A DNA stretch of 64,000 nt from Mytilus galloprovincialis (Eukaryota > Mollusca > Bivalvia > Mytilida > Mytilidae), in the NCBI RefSeq assembly GCF_965363235.1, contig NC_134844.1:56850872-56914871 (forward strand), written 5' to 3'. The position numbers and the translations under genes were made by a program. Of this stretch, positions 1-10,453 are shown in pieces; the first letter of the stretch is position 1; every line of letters starts with the position of its first letter. The notes beneath the pieces are model-generated. The model had not been told where the DNA came from and searched no databases. It was given only the letters and a program-made list of their open reading frames with translations.

Positions 1-1294
1 AATTGACCTTTGAAGGTTCGTCAATTATATTTACGTCCAGTACTAAGTCGTTAATATATGTACTAAAGTATCTTATCAACGCTGGTTTTAAAATACTTGG
101 TCTTGAGTGTACCTGTTACGTTTACGTCCAAAAAATTTCATCTGTCGTAAATGAAAATTATTATTTGTTTGGTCAGTTAATACTAACAGGAATGTGTTGA
201 TCATGTGTATGATACTCCTTCTACATTTTTGCTCATCAAAAGAATTCAAAGATTCAACAATGTTTTCGGAAAAGTAGATTATCAAATAAAGTTCTACCTC
301 AGAGATTATGTTTATTAGCTAGATGTCGTCAAATAGTCGTCACAAGCATCAGGTCTAATGAAGTATCATCTAAAGACAAACCGATTCCGATACCAATTCT
401 CTGCATACAACCTTTTCAATTTTGCAATTTATTTACATATCCCTTGTCATATAAAACATGTAAAACTTAATAGTCTTCATTTAAATAGAATATTTCGTTC
501 ATATAGAACTTCATCTGTCTCCAACAAAATTTATACATTTGTTAAACAAACAATTTGCTTCGATAGCATGACATACAATAAGAAATTTCTATCGAGTAAC
601 AAAACTGCCAGATTTTACTAACAAAAGTATAATCAATATAAGTTTGACATATTTGGTCAATCAAAATCAACAATTCGATAAGTATAGCGTTTGCAAAAGA
701 ATGTTTTTCATTTCGTTGAAACCACATCATAACACTATAAATATTCATATCTTTTTTCAAACGGACAAATGATAAACCATAGCTTTTCAATTATGAATAC
801 ATTATGTAAATCACTTTCCCCATTTTAAAAAAAAGTGATACACCTTGCATTGTTTGCTATGATATCAACTGCCAGTAGTGGGCATGTTTGAAGGTCTGAG
901 CTATAAATGCATAATCGGTGTTTTAATTGGAGCCATGTATGACGTATTTTATTCATATGATTCATCCCACCTTAAATAACCGTTGTTGAAGATCAATCTG
1001 AAAAAGATGTCTGACCTGGTTTAAACAATGGTTTGTTAAAAGTTATATACATAATTCTATGATGAGATCTTTAATGTCTATCTCCTTTAAGACGGGAACA
1101 ACACAAAAAATCGAATATCTAAAATCGTGCATTTAATTGAGAATGGGGAATTATGTTAAGTTTTGCACAATGGATAATCATATATGGCATGATTCAGAGA
1201 GAAACAAACAACACAACGATAGCCACAGACAAAAACAACGAAAAGACAATCAACCGATTTTTATTTCTTTTCTTAATTTACAGTTTATCAAATA
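1..1294. other. No gene recognised
   Basis: Only short chance reading frames are visible. Near 1135 a stretch beginning tgagaatggggaat resembles the start of an interspersed repeat with relatives near 22390, 29675 and, inverted, 46370-46500. Nothing else can be supported. Confidence 0.5.
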
Positions 1295-1640
1295 TCATTT
1301 TAGTGAGAAAAGGTGCAGTAACGCCGCCTTCTCCATTGCTATCGTTTTTGATTGTTCAGTTAAAGTATCCTTTCCTTGTCCTATCAATGCAGTTAATGTT
1401 TTCTTTCCCGTTTCTATTAATTCAGCTAACGTGGCCCTTTCTTTTTTTTTTATCGTGCCTGCTTGTTCATTCACAAGTTTCTTCTCGTCGTTTACCAAAT
1501 TTAGTCATTGTGTCCGTTTGCTTTCTTTCCAATTCAGCCATCAATTTTTGTTCCAGTTTAACCATCGTTTCCTCTTGTTTTCTTTTGTTAGAATAACTTT
1601 GATAGGTAGTCACAGACAATGTCCCAATGCATGATAGCAC
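1295..1640 (-). pseudogene. Anchor plus 11-residue-repeat exon, frameshifted family copy
   Basis: Family function is unknown. On the minus strand a good acceptor (acaattacag) is followed at 1640 by an exon opening in phase 0 with VLSCIGTLSVTTYQSYS, a short hydrophobic anchor matching the exons at 13047, 27473 and 55025. It continues KRKQEETMVKLEQKLM and then loses frame. The first frame stops soon after KRREETCE, while the next frame stays open to 1295 with LVNDEKKLVNE and the 11-mers TGKKTLTALIG and QGKDTLTEQSK, ending in a stop. Alignment to the family places one extra T within an AAATTT stretch near 1495-1500, not in a long homopolymer, so a true lesion is more likely than a base-calling slip. 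Start codon and any FN3 exon are not seen; downstream exons would lie beyond the left edge. Confidence 0.6.
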
Positions 1641-2290
1641 CTGTAATTGTTATTAAAATGGAAGTAATAACATATGCATGTAGCAACGATTTAGACTCAA
1701 TGCCATTAAGATACTTTTGCACGAAACTTGGTTTTAAATAAATAGTTTTTGTAATGATATATGCATGATATCAATCGATATCTATTTCATGAACATTTCA
1801 AAATTATAACAAGACAAGAAGAATCTGATGCATTTTGTTCAATTCTTAGTTAAGAACCATTTTAGCATGTATTGCAAGTGATCATATTTTATAAATATGC
1901 CATTTGGAAAAAAAAAAAACGTTGCCCTGGTCCATAGATATTTAATGCGATCAGATACAACTGGATAAACATCATCTCTATTTTAAAGATCTTCTGAACG
2001 TCATTTCTGGTTTTTCCATTCATATCATTGTAAAAGACCTATTCATCTTGTAAGACATTCCAGTACGTTAAGACAACACGATGAATTTTATATAAACTTT
2101 GGATTGTCATTGTACTGAAATACAAATGCCATTTTTTTCCGGTCGATCAACAATAAAAGATAGTTGTATAGCATTTTAATCCAATTAGGTTACACACATT
2201 TCTCTTTTAAAGTCAGTTGATATTCAAGTTATACATATGCTTTTAAAACAACATATCACATTGATGCCTCCTAGGAATATGATTTAACCA

Positions 2291-2480
2291 TACAAGTGAG
2301 GGGGTTGGCTAGCTATAAAACAGGTTTAATCGACCATTTTCTACATAGAAAAATGCCGGTAACAGGAATATGACAGTTGTTATCCATTCGTTTGATGAGT
2401 TTGAGCTTTTGATTTTGCCATTTGATAAGGGACTTTCCATTTTTGCATTTCTTCGGAGTGCAGCATATTTGTGATTGTAC
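2291..2480 (+). repeat. Interspersed repeat R1 (ctagctataaaac family)
   Basis: The copy runs from gtgagggggttggctagctata through ccattcgtttgatgag to ttttgccatttgataag and a gggactttcc end. Diverged copies lie at 3788-3890, 6299-6391, 14936-15150 (the longest) and 41425-41515. No coding capacity or terminal repeat is seen. I recall this sequence as common in mussel DNA. Confidence 0.6.
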
Positions 2481-3089
2481 TTATTTCTTTTACATGTTCT
2501 AAGTAATGCAATCATACCACCTCTTCTTAGTTGTATTTGCAGTTAAATTCTTTTAATCTTGTAGAAATTAATGAGATTGTCAAAAGTAAATTCCTAGTGC
2601 GATAAATGTAGCCAAGCGAACAACGTATAGCGTTTTAGAAATAATGTGGATATGTTGCGGAAGACTTACAGCATTGGCTTCAATAAAAGTTGCAAGAAAA
2701 CTTTAAAGACCCATCAATAACAGTTGGAAGGATGTTTTGTGACTTTTCACATAACACAACCTGTTGTGTATTTGGTATGAAAAAAATATATGGTAAAGCT
2801 TTTTTAATACGACCAACATACACGATTTCATTCATAAAAGACCAATGATTTAAGTTAAAAAAATGTTTAAACTAAAACACATTGTTCGTCTTTGGATGAA
2901 TGTAAGGACATTACAATAAGCCAGGTATTTATATTTAAATGCATATTGATTAAGCATGTTTAATCGTATATGTACTTACCGATCTTTACAATTTGTACCC
3001 ATTTACATAAGATTGTAATGATAAAAATTCTTGAAATCATTCCGTTTAGTTTTAAAACGACCGGGTCGTTTCTTTGAATTATATAAAAG

Positions 3090-3215
3090 TGGTGTTAAAG
3101 ATACCAGAGGGACATTCAAACTCATAGATCGAAAATAAACTGACAACTCTTTGGCTAAAATAGGTTAAGACAGACAAAAAATAATAGTTAACAAGACACA
3201 ACATAAAAAACTTCA
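3090..3215 (+). repeat. Interspersed repeat R2
   Basis: The stretch containing gacattcaaactcatagat and aaataaactgacaactct is repeated at 50862-50990, and in reverse near 50140-50215. It is non-coding. Confidence 0.55.
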
Positions 3216-3787
3216 AAATTATGAACACAGAATTCTTTCATGCGTATCTTGGAAGGACTAAATTCTTTCTAGGAATTAAACGAATCGTGTATTTGTACCA
3301 GATAATATACAGTTGCTTTGTATATCAATACCAGGTATTGTGAAATAAAATAACGGTAGTTTGAACTCGCGTGTGGGTGTTTATCATGTTTATGATCTGA
3401 TCACTTACATGTATTAAATAAACAATAAGGACGTCTTTTTGTAATAAATAATAATTGATAGCAACACACTTTAAATGTCGGAAATCTGAAATTAGGTAAA
3501 CACATGTTGTTTTTATTTCGTATATATTATCATACATATTCCCATTTTTAAATTTATCGCTTGATTCAATATATAAGCGGGCTGTGGTGATTTTAAACTT
3601 ATGGACATTGATAAAAATATAACCTAATCTCTTAATTTATACAAAACGAGTTATTTATAATAGAGCAATCCTGTTTAGTGGTATGCTTGACTGATTGTAT
3701 TAAAAAATATAACCGGTGATTAATAGTATGGAATTTTGACAACTTCTTTTTTTCTTAATTTTAGCGATATTTTGTAACATTGCAATA

Positions 3788-3890
3788 TAGTCGGGAGGTT
3801 TAGCTAGCCATAAAACCACGTTCAACCAAACATTTTTTAAATGTCTTGACCTAAGTCAGGAATTTGGCAGTTGTTATCAAAAACTTCGTT
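3788..3890 (+). repeat. Interspersed repeat R1, partial
   Basis: Diverged partial copy of the family at 2291 and 14936: gggaggtttagctagccata, then ttgacctaagtcaggaat. The remaining sequence to 4130 shows only a T-rich stretch and, around 4030, a piece shared in reverse with 13796-13850 (gtatactactgctgcc). Confidence 0.55.
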
Positions 3891-4130
3891 TCTATGTATG
3901 TTGGTTTTTTTTTTGGTTGCACTTAAGTGTTTCTGTTGTTCCCTTGTATTTCAGTGATAGTTGATGTGTTTCTCTCGGTTTTAATTTGTAGCCCAGATTT
4001 GTTTTCTCTCAATCGATTTATGTCTTTTGAATAGCGGTATACTACTGCTGCCTTTATCTATTTAGGTAAAGGAACCCATTCCGCCGGCATGACCTTCTCA
4101 ATTTTTAAATCTTTATATGATTATTCCTGG

Positions 4131-4340
4131 TGTCACGGTATCTAAGTAGCATGGGTTCAAATCCCGTCGAGGGAAGAACAAAAAATGTGCGAAAGCAAAT
4201 TAACAGATCTAACATTGTTGAGTTGATGTTTAGACGAGTTGTATATACATAATGTACACAGCCATGTATCACCATCTTTGCTGGTGATCCGATGGATTAA
4301 TCTGTTGTAGAGTTGTCACTGACTCAGACGTACTTATAAC
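4131..4340 (+). mobile_element. tRNA-derived SINE, 5'-truncated copy
   Basis: A B-box-like GGTTCAAATCC lies at about 4154-4164. It is followed by a core reading taacattgttgagttgatg and a tail with atccgatgga and gttgtcact. The A-box end is missing. The same core and tail recur in the neighbouring copies. Confidence 0.65.
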
Positions 4341-4486
4341 TATAACCATTTTCTGTGACTGTATCTTGCATTAATTTGTAGAATCCTTTACTATAGATAA
4401 TTGAACTGATCTGTAACAATAACATCTCCATGTCTTATATATCATGTACTGTAGTGCGATGCTAGATTAAAATTGACTAGAAAAGG

Positions 4487-4692
4487 TAACACACGTCCAC
4501 CGAAAGCTTTATTTTTGTGAAGCCAAGGTGGTCGTGTGGTCTAGCGGGACGACTACAGTGCAGGCGATTTCGTGTCACGATATCTCAGAGGCATGGGTTC
4601 GAATCCCGGCGAGGGAAGAACAAAAAATTTGCGAAAGCAAATTAACAGATCTAACATTGTTGGGTTGATGTTTAGACGAGTTGTATATATAG
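4487..4692 (+). mobile_element. tRNA-derived SINE, copy with both A and B boxes
   Basis: An A-box-like TGGTCTAGCGGG (4537-4548) and a B box GGTTCGAATCC (4596-4606), 59 bp apart start to start, match internal RNA polymerase III promoter consensus. The core taacattgttgggttgatg follows, ending in tatata. The tRNA-like head is the strongest sign of SINE identity. A cloverleaf was not folded, and a functional tRNA gene is unlikely because the sequence continues into the SINE body. Confidence 0.75.
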
Positions 4693-4699
4693 AGATCCT

Positions 4700-5010
4700 T
4701 GTTTAATTCCTAACACCTCCCGAAACGAAAGCTTATTTTCTTATAAGCTAGAGTTAGAGGAGGGGATAAGGTCTCTGCACAATGCTAGGCGGTGTTGTCG
4801 TAGAAGTTAGAAAAAAGTACAGGTTCCAGCCCCGGCGCCGGGGAGGAAGTTACGAATCAAATCTACTCTAACATCGTTAGGTTGATTTTCTAGGCACTTT
4901 ATACATATTCTAAGGCCTGATATTTCTTAATCATAAGAAATCCGATGGACAAGGTATAATTTGCAGTTGTCACTACACACAGGCAGACATATACATATAT
5001 TTATTTACAG
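4700..5010 (+). mobile_element. SINE, related family with a different head, copy 1
   Basis: The leader cgaaacgaaagcttatttt is followed by a B-box-like ggttccagcccc (one mismatch at the usual purine) and a GC-rich ccccggcgccgggg palindrome. The core ctctaacatcgttaggttga is clearly related to the core of the copies at 4131 and 4487. The tail atccgatggac and gttgtcact is also shared. The same head lies at 5116-5346. Confidence 0.65.
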
Positions 5011-5115
5011 TGATTGTATGCTTCTAAAAATAGATTAGCATCCTGCAATTATACTGAAGAGATGAGTGGATGATCATTTCTGTACACTAAAAATAAATAC
5101 TTCGTGTATTGTATC

Positions 5116-5346
5116 AGAGATCCTTGATTAATTCCTACACGAAGGTAGCACCTCCCGAAACGAAAGCTTATTTTTTTATAAGCTAGAGTTAGAGGAGGGA
5201 ATAAGGTCTCTCTCTGCACAATGCTAGGCGGTGTTGTCGTAGAAGTTAGAAAAAAGTACAGGTTCCAGCCCCGGCGCCGGGGAGGAAGTTACGAATCAAA
5301 TCTACTCTAACATCGTTAGGTTGATTTTCTAGGCACTTTATATATA
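5116..5346 (+). mobile_element. SINE, related family with a different head, copy 2
   Basis: Nearly identical to the element at 4700 from gatccttg through the aggcactttata end. It differs by a short insertion (cacgaaggtag) and one extra tct. The near-identity indicates a recent insertion or local duplication. Confidence 0.65.
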
Positions 5347-5360
5347 TATATATATATATT
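5336..5360. repeat. (TA)n microsatellite
   Basis: Alternating TA directly follows the SINE 3' end, as SINE tails often do. Confidence 0.7.
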
Positions 5361-6803
5361 TATATTCATATGACATCTAAACAAGGAATTATTTGAATCA
5401 ATCTAGAATAATTTAGAATTTTGGAAAATTGATAAGAAATGTATGTAAAAACATATGGTCTTTTTTGTTTACGGACGGTTCGAAATGGCACATCAAAATA
5501 CACCGTAAAAACTTACCGTAGATCGCTGAAATGACAGTGAGATGACCCCCTTCATTTTATAAATATACATCTACTGCCCTGCGCATTGAGCCAATAATAA
5601 ATGTAAACCAGTTATATAATATGAAGTTCGTAGAATTATTTTTATCTAATAAAGTTTAATTTGCATTCGTTTAAGGTCAATACATATCCAGAATTGTTTG
5701 AGGAAAATATGAAGATTACAAACCGATCGCGATCTACCCGTTGAACTGTAAACAACTTGGATCCTTTCTTTCTGCTTTTGTCAATTCTGAAAACTTTCAA
5801 ATGATGCATTCAGTTAAGCGATAGAAGAAATTGCGAAATGAGTGTCCTTTTGTATGAGACTATTGAAATGTACGAAAAATCGGTTTAACTATTCACACAT
5901 TCAGGTATTTGATTTGGTAAAATAAGTGTTTATAAAAAAAAAGATGTAGTGTGATTGTCAATGAAGTCTCCATAAGACACTAAATGACACAGAAACCAAT
6001 AAGTGAATCTCACCGTACGGCATTCAACATTGAAATGAATTTAAATAGCTAGTTGGAACCAAATTTTATAAGTTAACATTTGAATTGTATGTATTCTATG
6101 GAGATCTTATTTCATAATATTTACCTTTGAAATTTAATTTACCTATTTTAGAAGTTTAGAACATATAATTGAATCGACAGTTATTTGGTGCAAATATTGT
6201 ATTGTACGTATTTTAATATACAGTCGAAAAAAGTTACGCAAACATCACATGAGACATATCATAATTATATCTCTCGAAAAACATATAAAATATAATTCGT
6301 TGGATCGGTTTGAGCTATTGATTTTGCCATTTGATAAGGAGCTTTCCTTAATGAATGTTTCTGGGGAGTTCAGTATTTTTGTGATTTTACTCTATACTAA
6401 AAATCTGGCTATTATAGAATCTTTTTCAATATACACATCATGATTAAAAAAGACTTTAACAAAACAAGTGAAACATAAAAGAAGTCTTTTGAACACAGAA
6501 TAGAGCATAGTTGACTACTTTTACTTTTTTTTACAAATTCGTCAGTTACATAATCGTGTGTTACAGTATATAAACATGTTATAATTGGTTAATTATACTT
6601 TTCTGATTATACATGTTTTATGCATGTATGTAATTTGTGTTTTGACAATATCATGACGACAACAGTGAGGTAAACTCAAGGAATACTAATCAACATATTG
6701 GAAATAACGTGTTACACTCACGGGGATTAACGTTGATAGAACCATTATGGCGAATAATTCCGAATATTTATAAGTTAAGGGTATCATTTGGAAAAAGTGA
6801 TAA
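5361..6803. other. No gene recognised; two repeat fragments
   Basis: Near 5950-6020 is a degraded copy of the tatgattgccaatg family (best copy 37566-37745). An R1 fragment lies at 6299-6391. The rest is AT-rich and featureless. Confidence 0.5.
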
Positions 6804-7491
6804 TTAAGGTCAAGAAACAGTAAATGGGCTATGTCACAGATTTCAGTAAAATTTTCCTTAACTCTGGATGGAGGAACTTCAACTGAAAAAAAAACCAAAT
6901 ACAACATTCCTCATATTTGTCATTTGAAATATATCTGATTGAATTCTTACAAAATGGGTGAACATTTGTATAGAAATCACAAAAAATCGGCGAAAAACCT
7001 TCTAAAATTTGTCTTAAAATAGTCAAATCTCTAAATCTACTCCAAAGATTTTTCTTAAAAAAACTATATGTTGTTGATACATAAATTTCCGTGTTAACGA
7101 TACAAGATAAAGATAGGTTCATCGACTTTATTTTGAAGGTAAACATCATTCCAAGTGGTGTATTGTGTGAAAAAAATCCGATAAAACGTCGAAATAATCG
7201 TAACGTCATCTCGTTGCAGGCCGTAAAACGTTGATTTATGACGTTTTGCACTACAAAGAGGTAACAAATTGAGCATTATGCAAAAAACGAAGTCGATGAC
7301 CATATGCTTTTATGTACTTTCCATACAAATATTCACCCATATCAAAAGAAATAAATCTGTAATATTTGAAATAATAAAAGGAATTAATGCTTTATTTTTT
7401 CGATTTGCAATTGTAATTCGACGAGCCAAGATTGCATGCAAAATTTCAGCAAAATCTGCGATATAGCCCGTTTACTGTTACCTGACCTTAA
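6804..7491. mobile_element. Fold-back (MITE-like) element with long inverted ends
   Basis: The left end starts TTAAGGTCAAGAAACAGTAA. The right end, read in reverse complement, starts TTAAGGTCAGGTAACAGTAA. Similarity continues for about 55 bp at each end, including gggctat and cagatttt. Further inside, gtgaacatttgtatagaaa is mirrored near 7320 as tttccatacaaatattcac, so much of the element could fold into one long hairpin. No transposase is visible and the short reading frames inside look incidental, so it would be non-autonomous. Confidence 0.7.
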
Positions 7492-7554
7492 CCTTCCATT
7501 CAGTTAACCAAGTGTATTTTGCATCGGTCATCTGCACACAAAAAATACGTTTGA

Positions 7555-7827
7555 TGAATAATGTTTTAGGGGCCTATGTTGAAGAGTGGTGTGCGTTGTC
7601 AAACCCTGGTTTCACTAGCCTGTCAAGAAGGATGTGGTGAGTTTTGCGTGTGGTAGGTGCGTTCGACCCCAAATCGTAAATGACTAGAATTGTCAGTTTT
7701 CCTATCAGAGTGCGGAGGTTCTCTTCTTGCCCACCGATTTTCTGTATCAATAAACACAGACCTCAACGAAATAGCATGATAGTGTTATAGTTGATGTTAA
7801 ACACCAATCAATCAATCAAACAAAGTA
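7555..7827 (+). mobile_element. tRNA-like SINE with (TCAA)n tail
   Basis: A B-box match GTGCGTTCGACCCC lies near 7647-7660. The body ends in tgttaaacaccaatcaatca, a simple-repeat tail of the kind many molluscan SINEs carry. The A box is unclear. It is unrelated in sequence to the SINE cluster at 4.1-5.3 kb. Confidence 0.55.
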
Positions 7828-10095
7828 TAGCGTTTTATGTACGCATTTGGTATAGAACGAATGTACCAACAGGCTTGCCTAAAGTTGTCAAAAGATTTCT
7901 TTTAGTGTAATAAAACTAGAAATGTGTTCCTTCTAATATATAATTACTGTGCATCATTGCCATTGACTCAATGCTTCAGAACTGACAATTTAAACGCTGC
8001 AATCTGTTTTTTTTAAAAAGATTTGGATTCATCTGTTGGAATTAGTTCATGTCCGTGGGCTATTTATAGTTTATAATATGACGTTGGTTTCAGTCATTGA
8101 ATTATGCCATAGCGCATTGTAGAAACATGTACATTTAGCAATTTTTGTCCATCTCTACACACCTAAACTCAATATGGTTAGCTTTGACAATATAATATAC
8201 ATTGACCTTTTAAATCTATGATATCTATCAACTACCATGTTAACTAGATGTATATAAATAGAGGAAATACTAACTGTTTTCCAATTAATCTGTTCCACTT
8301 TTTTAGAAAAAAATCTTAAGTTACGTGTTATAAACTTTAGTTCATCATGTGCTATTGTATAGGAAAAATTGGGATGTTATTATGGCGTCATATTAGTGCA
8401 CTCTAATAAAGAATATCATTAATTTGGCTTATTTCTGGTGCCTCCATTTAAATATTTTTTGCGTCAAATTTATAGGCCATATATGAGGACAACCATCGTA
8501 TTTTACTAGAATGAGTACCTGACCTTCATACATTTCTTTTAACAATTTAATTAGGGTCGAAGGGTACGACTAATGGTTTTCAGAAAGAAACAAGATTGAC
8601 AAATGCATAAAAACGGGCCATTGGGCTAACAACTAGTTATGTTGAGTACATGTACCTGTTTACGGTAGATCCAGATGAGTGCATAGATCAAGGATACAGG
8701 TATAAAAGATATTATTATTATTTTTGTGTATGCTAACAGCCATGTTAAATGCTAAATGCTACAGTCAAAATACTCCCCCCCCCCTCTTTCGACAATCTTG
8801 CTATATATTAGGTTCTATCTTGTTTAAATGCGCTTCTGTGTTGAAAGTATGGTATAATGATCTCAAAATGATATATATACAAAATGTAGTTACTATAGTG
8901 TTAGTAAACAAAGGTTAAACCGAAATTGTCATTTTGATCTGAAAAGCCTTTGAAAGACTGAACAATATATTGATAAGTCATTTTAAGTCTTTCAGAGAAT
9001 TTTTCAGACTTCTTCCACATTTCAGTCCTGTTTAGATATTTTCGTCGCGTTCAATCAATATCTGTATATAAACTGTTCTATGCAAGGTCGGGACTCGTTC
9101 TGACAAAGTTGATCTTAAACAAAATAAAGAGATCTGATAAGATTACGAATGCAACTACTATCCACTAGAGTTCAGAAGACGTGGATGTAGGCAACTATTA
9201 TATACCTTTAACAATAAGCAAACCTTTAACTACAACGATTTACATGCTCGTTGAGTGGGGCGAGCACACACAGTATTTGGCACAGTGTAGTAACAACATA
9301 AAACAAGAAAAAAAAGTCAAACTCCGTTATATGGTTTAGACTTCCCTGCCTAGCTTCTAATATTTTGATTTTGAGATTCACGTTCGTTGGTTTGAATAAT
9401 GCAATCTGATTAAATGCATTCTATTCCTGACACTTCTGTCGTTGCTGAGAGACTATCAGTTGTAGATACTTGTAGAAAAGCAGACAGTCATTTGATGATA
9501 GGTTGAAAAACAAGATACATTCTAACTAAACATTTTGAGTTCGTAAAAATGTAGATGAACTAAAACTAAGGTTGTAATTAACGTAGAAGGAATATATCAG
9601 TCCTTTTTTTATATATAATCTTTACACTAGTAGTTGACAAACACAATTGCGTAAACACTTTAGGACATCATCTCGAAACAATAGTCATTTTGACGAATTA
9701 AAAGAACGTTTGTTTCGCCAATGATATACATTGTCTGTATGTACTTTTGTGTTAAAGTAATGCAGATATTAAACAATTATTTAACCAAAAAGTGAAACAA
9801 CCAATAAGCTTCAAAGGAATAACATGCACGTCAAGAGAGTCGTGTAATTATATAATTTCACCATTATACATGTACAGCGAGATGTTACTTACAGAAGTAA
9901 AAGCACTATGTTTTAGACTTATTAAGTCAATATAATTTGTGTAAAAGAATATTTCGCATTTTTACAGAATGATTTCTCGTAAAAACAAAATAAATTATAA
10001 CAAGTGTAATATTGATATGCTACCCACTCCGTAATTATGTTTATCATACAACTTTAAAAATATATGCATCATGCATAATATCATGAAACATCGCT
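7828..10095. other. No gene recognised
   Basis: AT-rich sequence with a short C run near 8776. If gene A has a long 3' untranslated region it would lie at the high-coordinate end of this stretch, but I could not pick a convincing poly(A) signal. Confidence 0.45.
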
Positions 10096-10453
10096 TCACC
10101 CAAATTTCTGAAGAATAAAACTAAACCGGAAATATCCTATCCCTTCCATGCTATTATGTGAACTTGTAGTGGTTGAAATCTTAATAGCTTTGCTACAAGG
10201 TCCTTTAGTTCCCTTAACTTTAATGGCCTGAACTGTAAATTCATACTCCGTGTTTTCCTTCAAGCCATGTACGATGTATTTATTAGAATTGCCAGAAGAT
10301 CTGAAGCAGTCACTCTCGCTCATCTGTCTTTCTTTACAATGTATTTCATAATGGTGCACAAATTGAGTTCCTGCATGCGGTGCATCCCATGTTAAAACAA
10401 CTGTCTTTGGAGTCATATTTACAGCTGATGGTTGTCCTGGTTCAAACAATGGT
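10096..10453 (-). CDS. Gene A exon 3: fibronectin type III domain and C-terminus
   Basis: This is the terminal coding exon of the best-preserved family member. The acceptor has a clear pyrimidine tract (cttttctttttag). The exon opens with one base completing the previous codon, then PLFEPGQPSAVN. FN3 hallmarks are the strand-B tryptophan in VVLTWDAP and the tyrosine-corner region LKENTEYEFTVQAI; the domain spans about 95 residues. The tail MEGIGYFRFSFILQKFG ends at a stop at 10096. At this position the exons at 52201 and 52972 carry a clear transmembrane helix, while here the segment is short and weakly hydrophobic. FN3 domains usually mediate protein binding; the partner is unknown. The opening phase matches the donor at 12791, which supports the gene model. 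Confidence 0.8.

Noticed and set aside
1137..1634. 165- and 147-residue plus-strand frames
   Set aside because: Antisense to the 1295-1640 family exon and overlapping a repeat; no domain, and two mutually overlapping phases.
1913..1936. ATG GAC CAG GGC AAC GTT on the minus strand as a start exon for the 1640 exon
   Set aside because: It begins MD like the other start exons but has no consensus donor and would leave an intron of under 300 bp starting in a T run.
4487..4692. A functional tRNA gene
   Set aside because: A and B boxes are present but the sequence continues into a SINE core shared with neighbouring copies, and no intact cloverleaf could be confirmed by eye.
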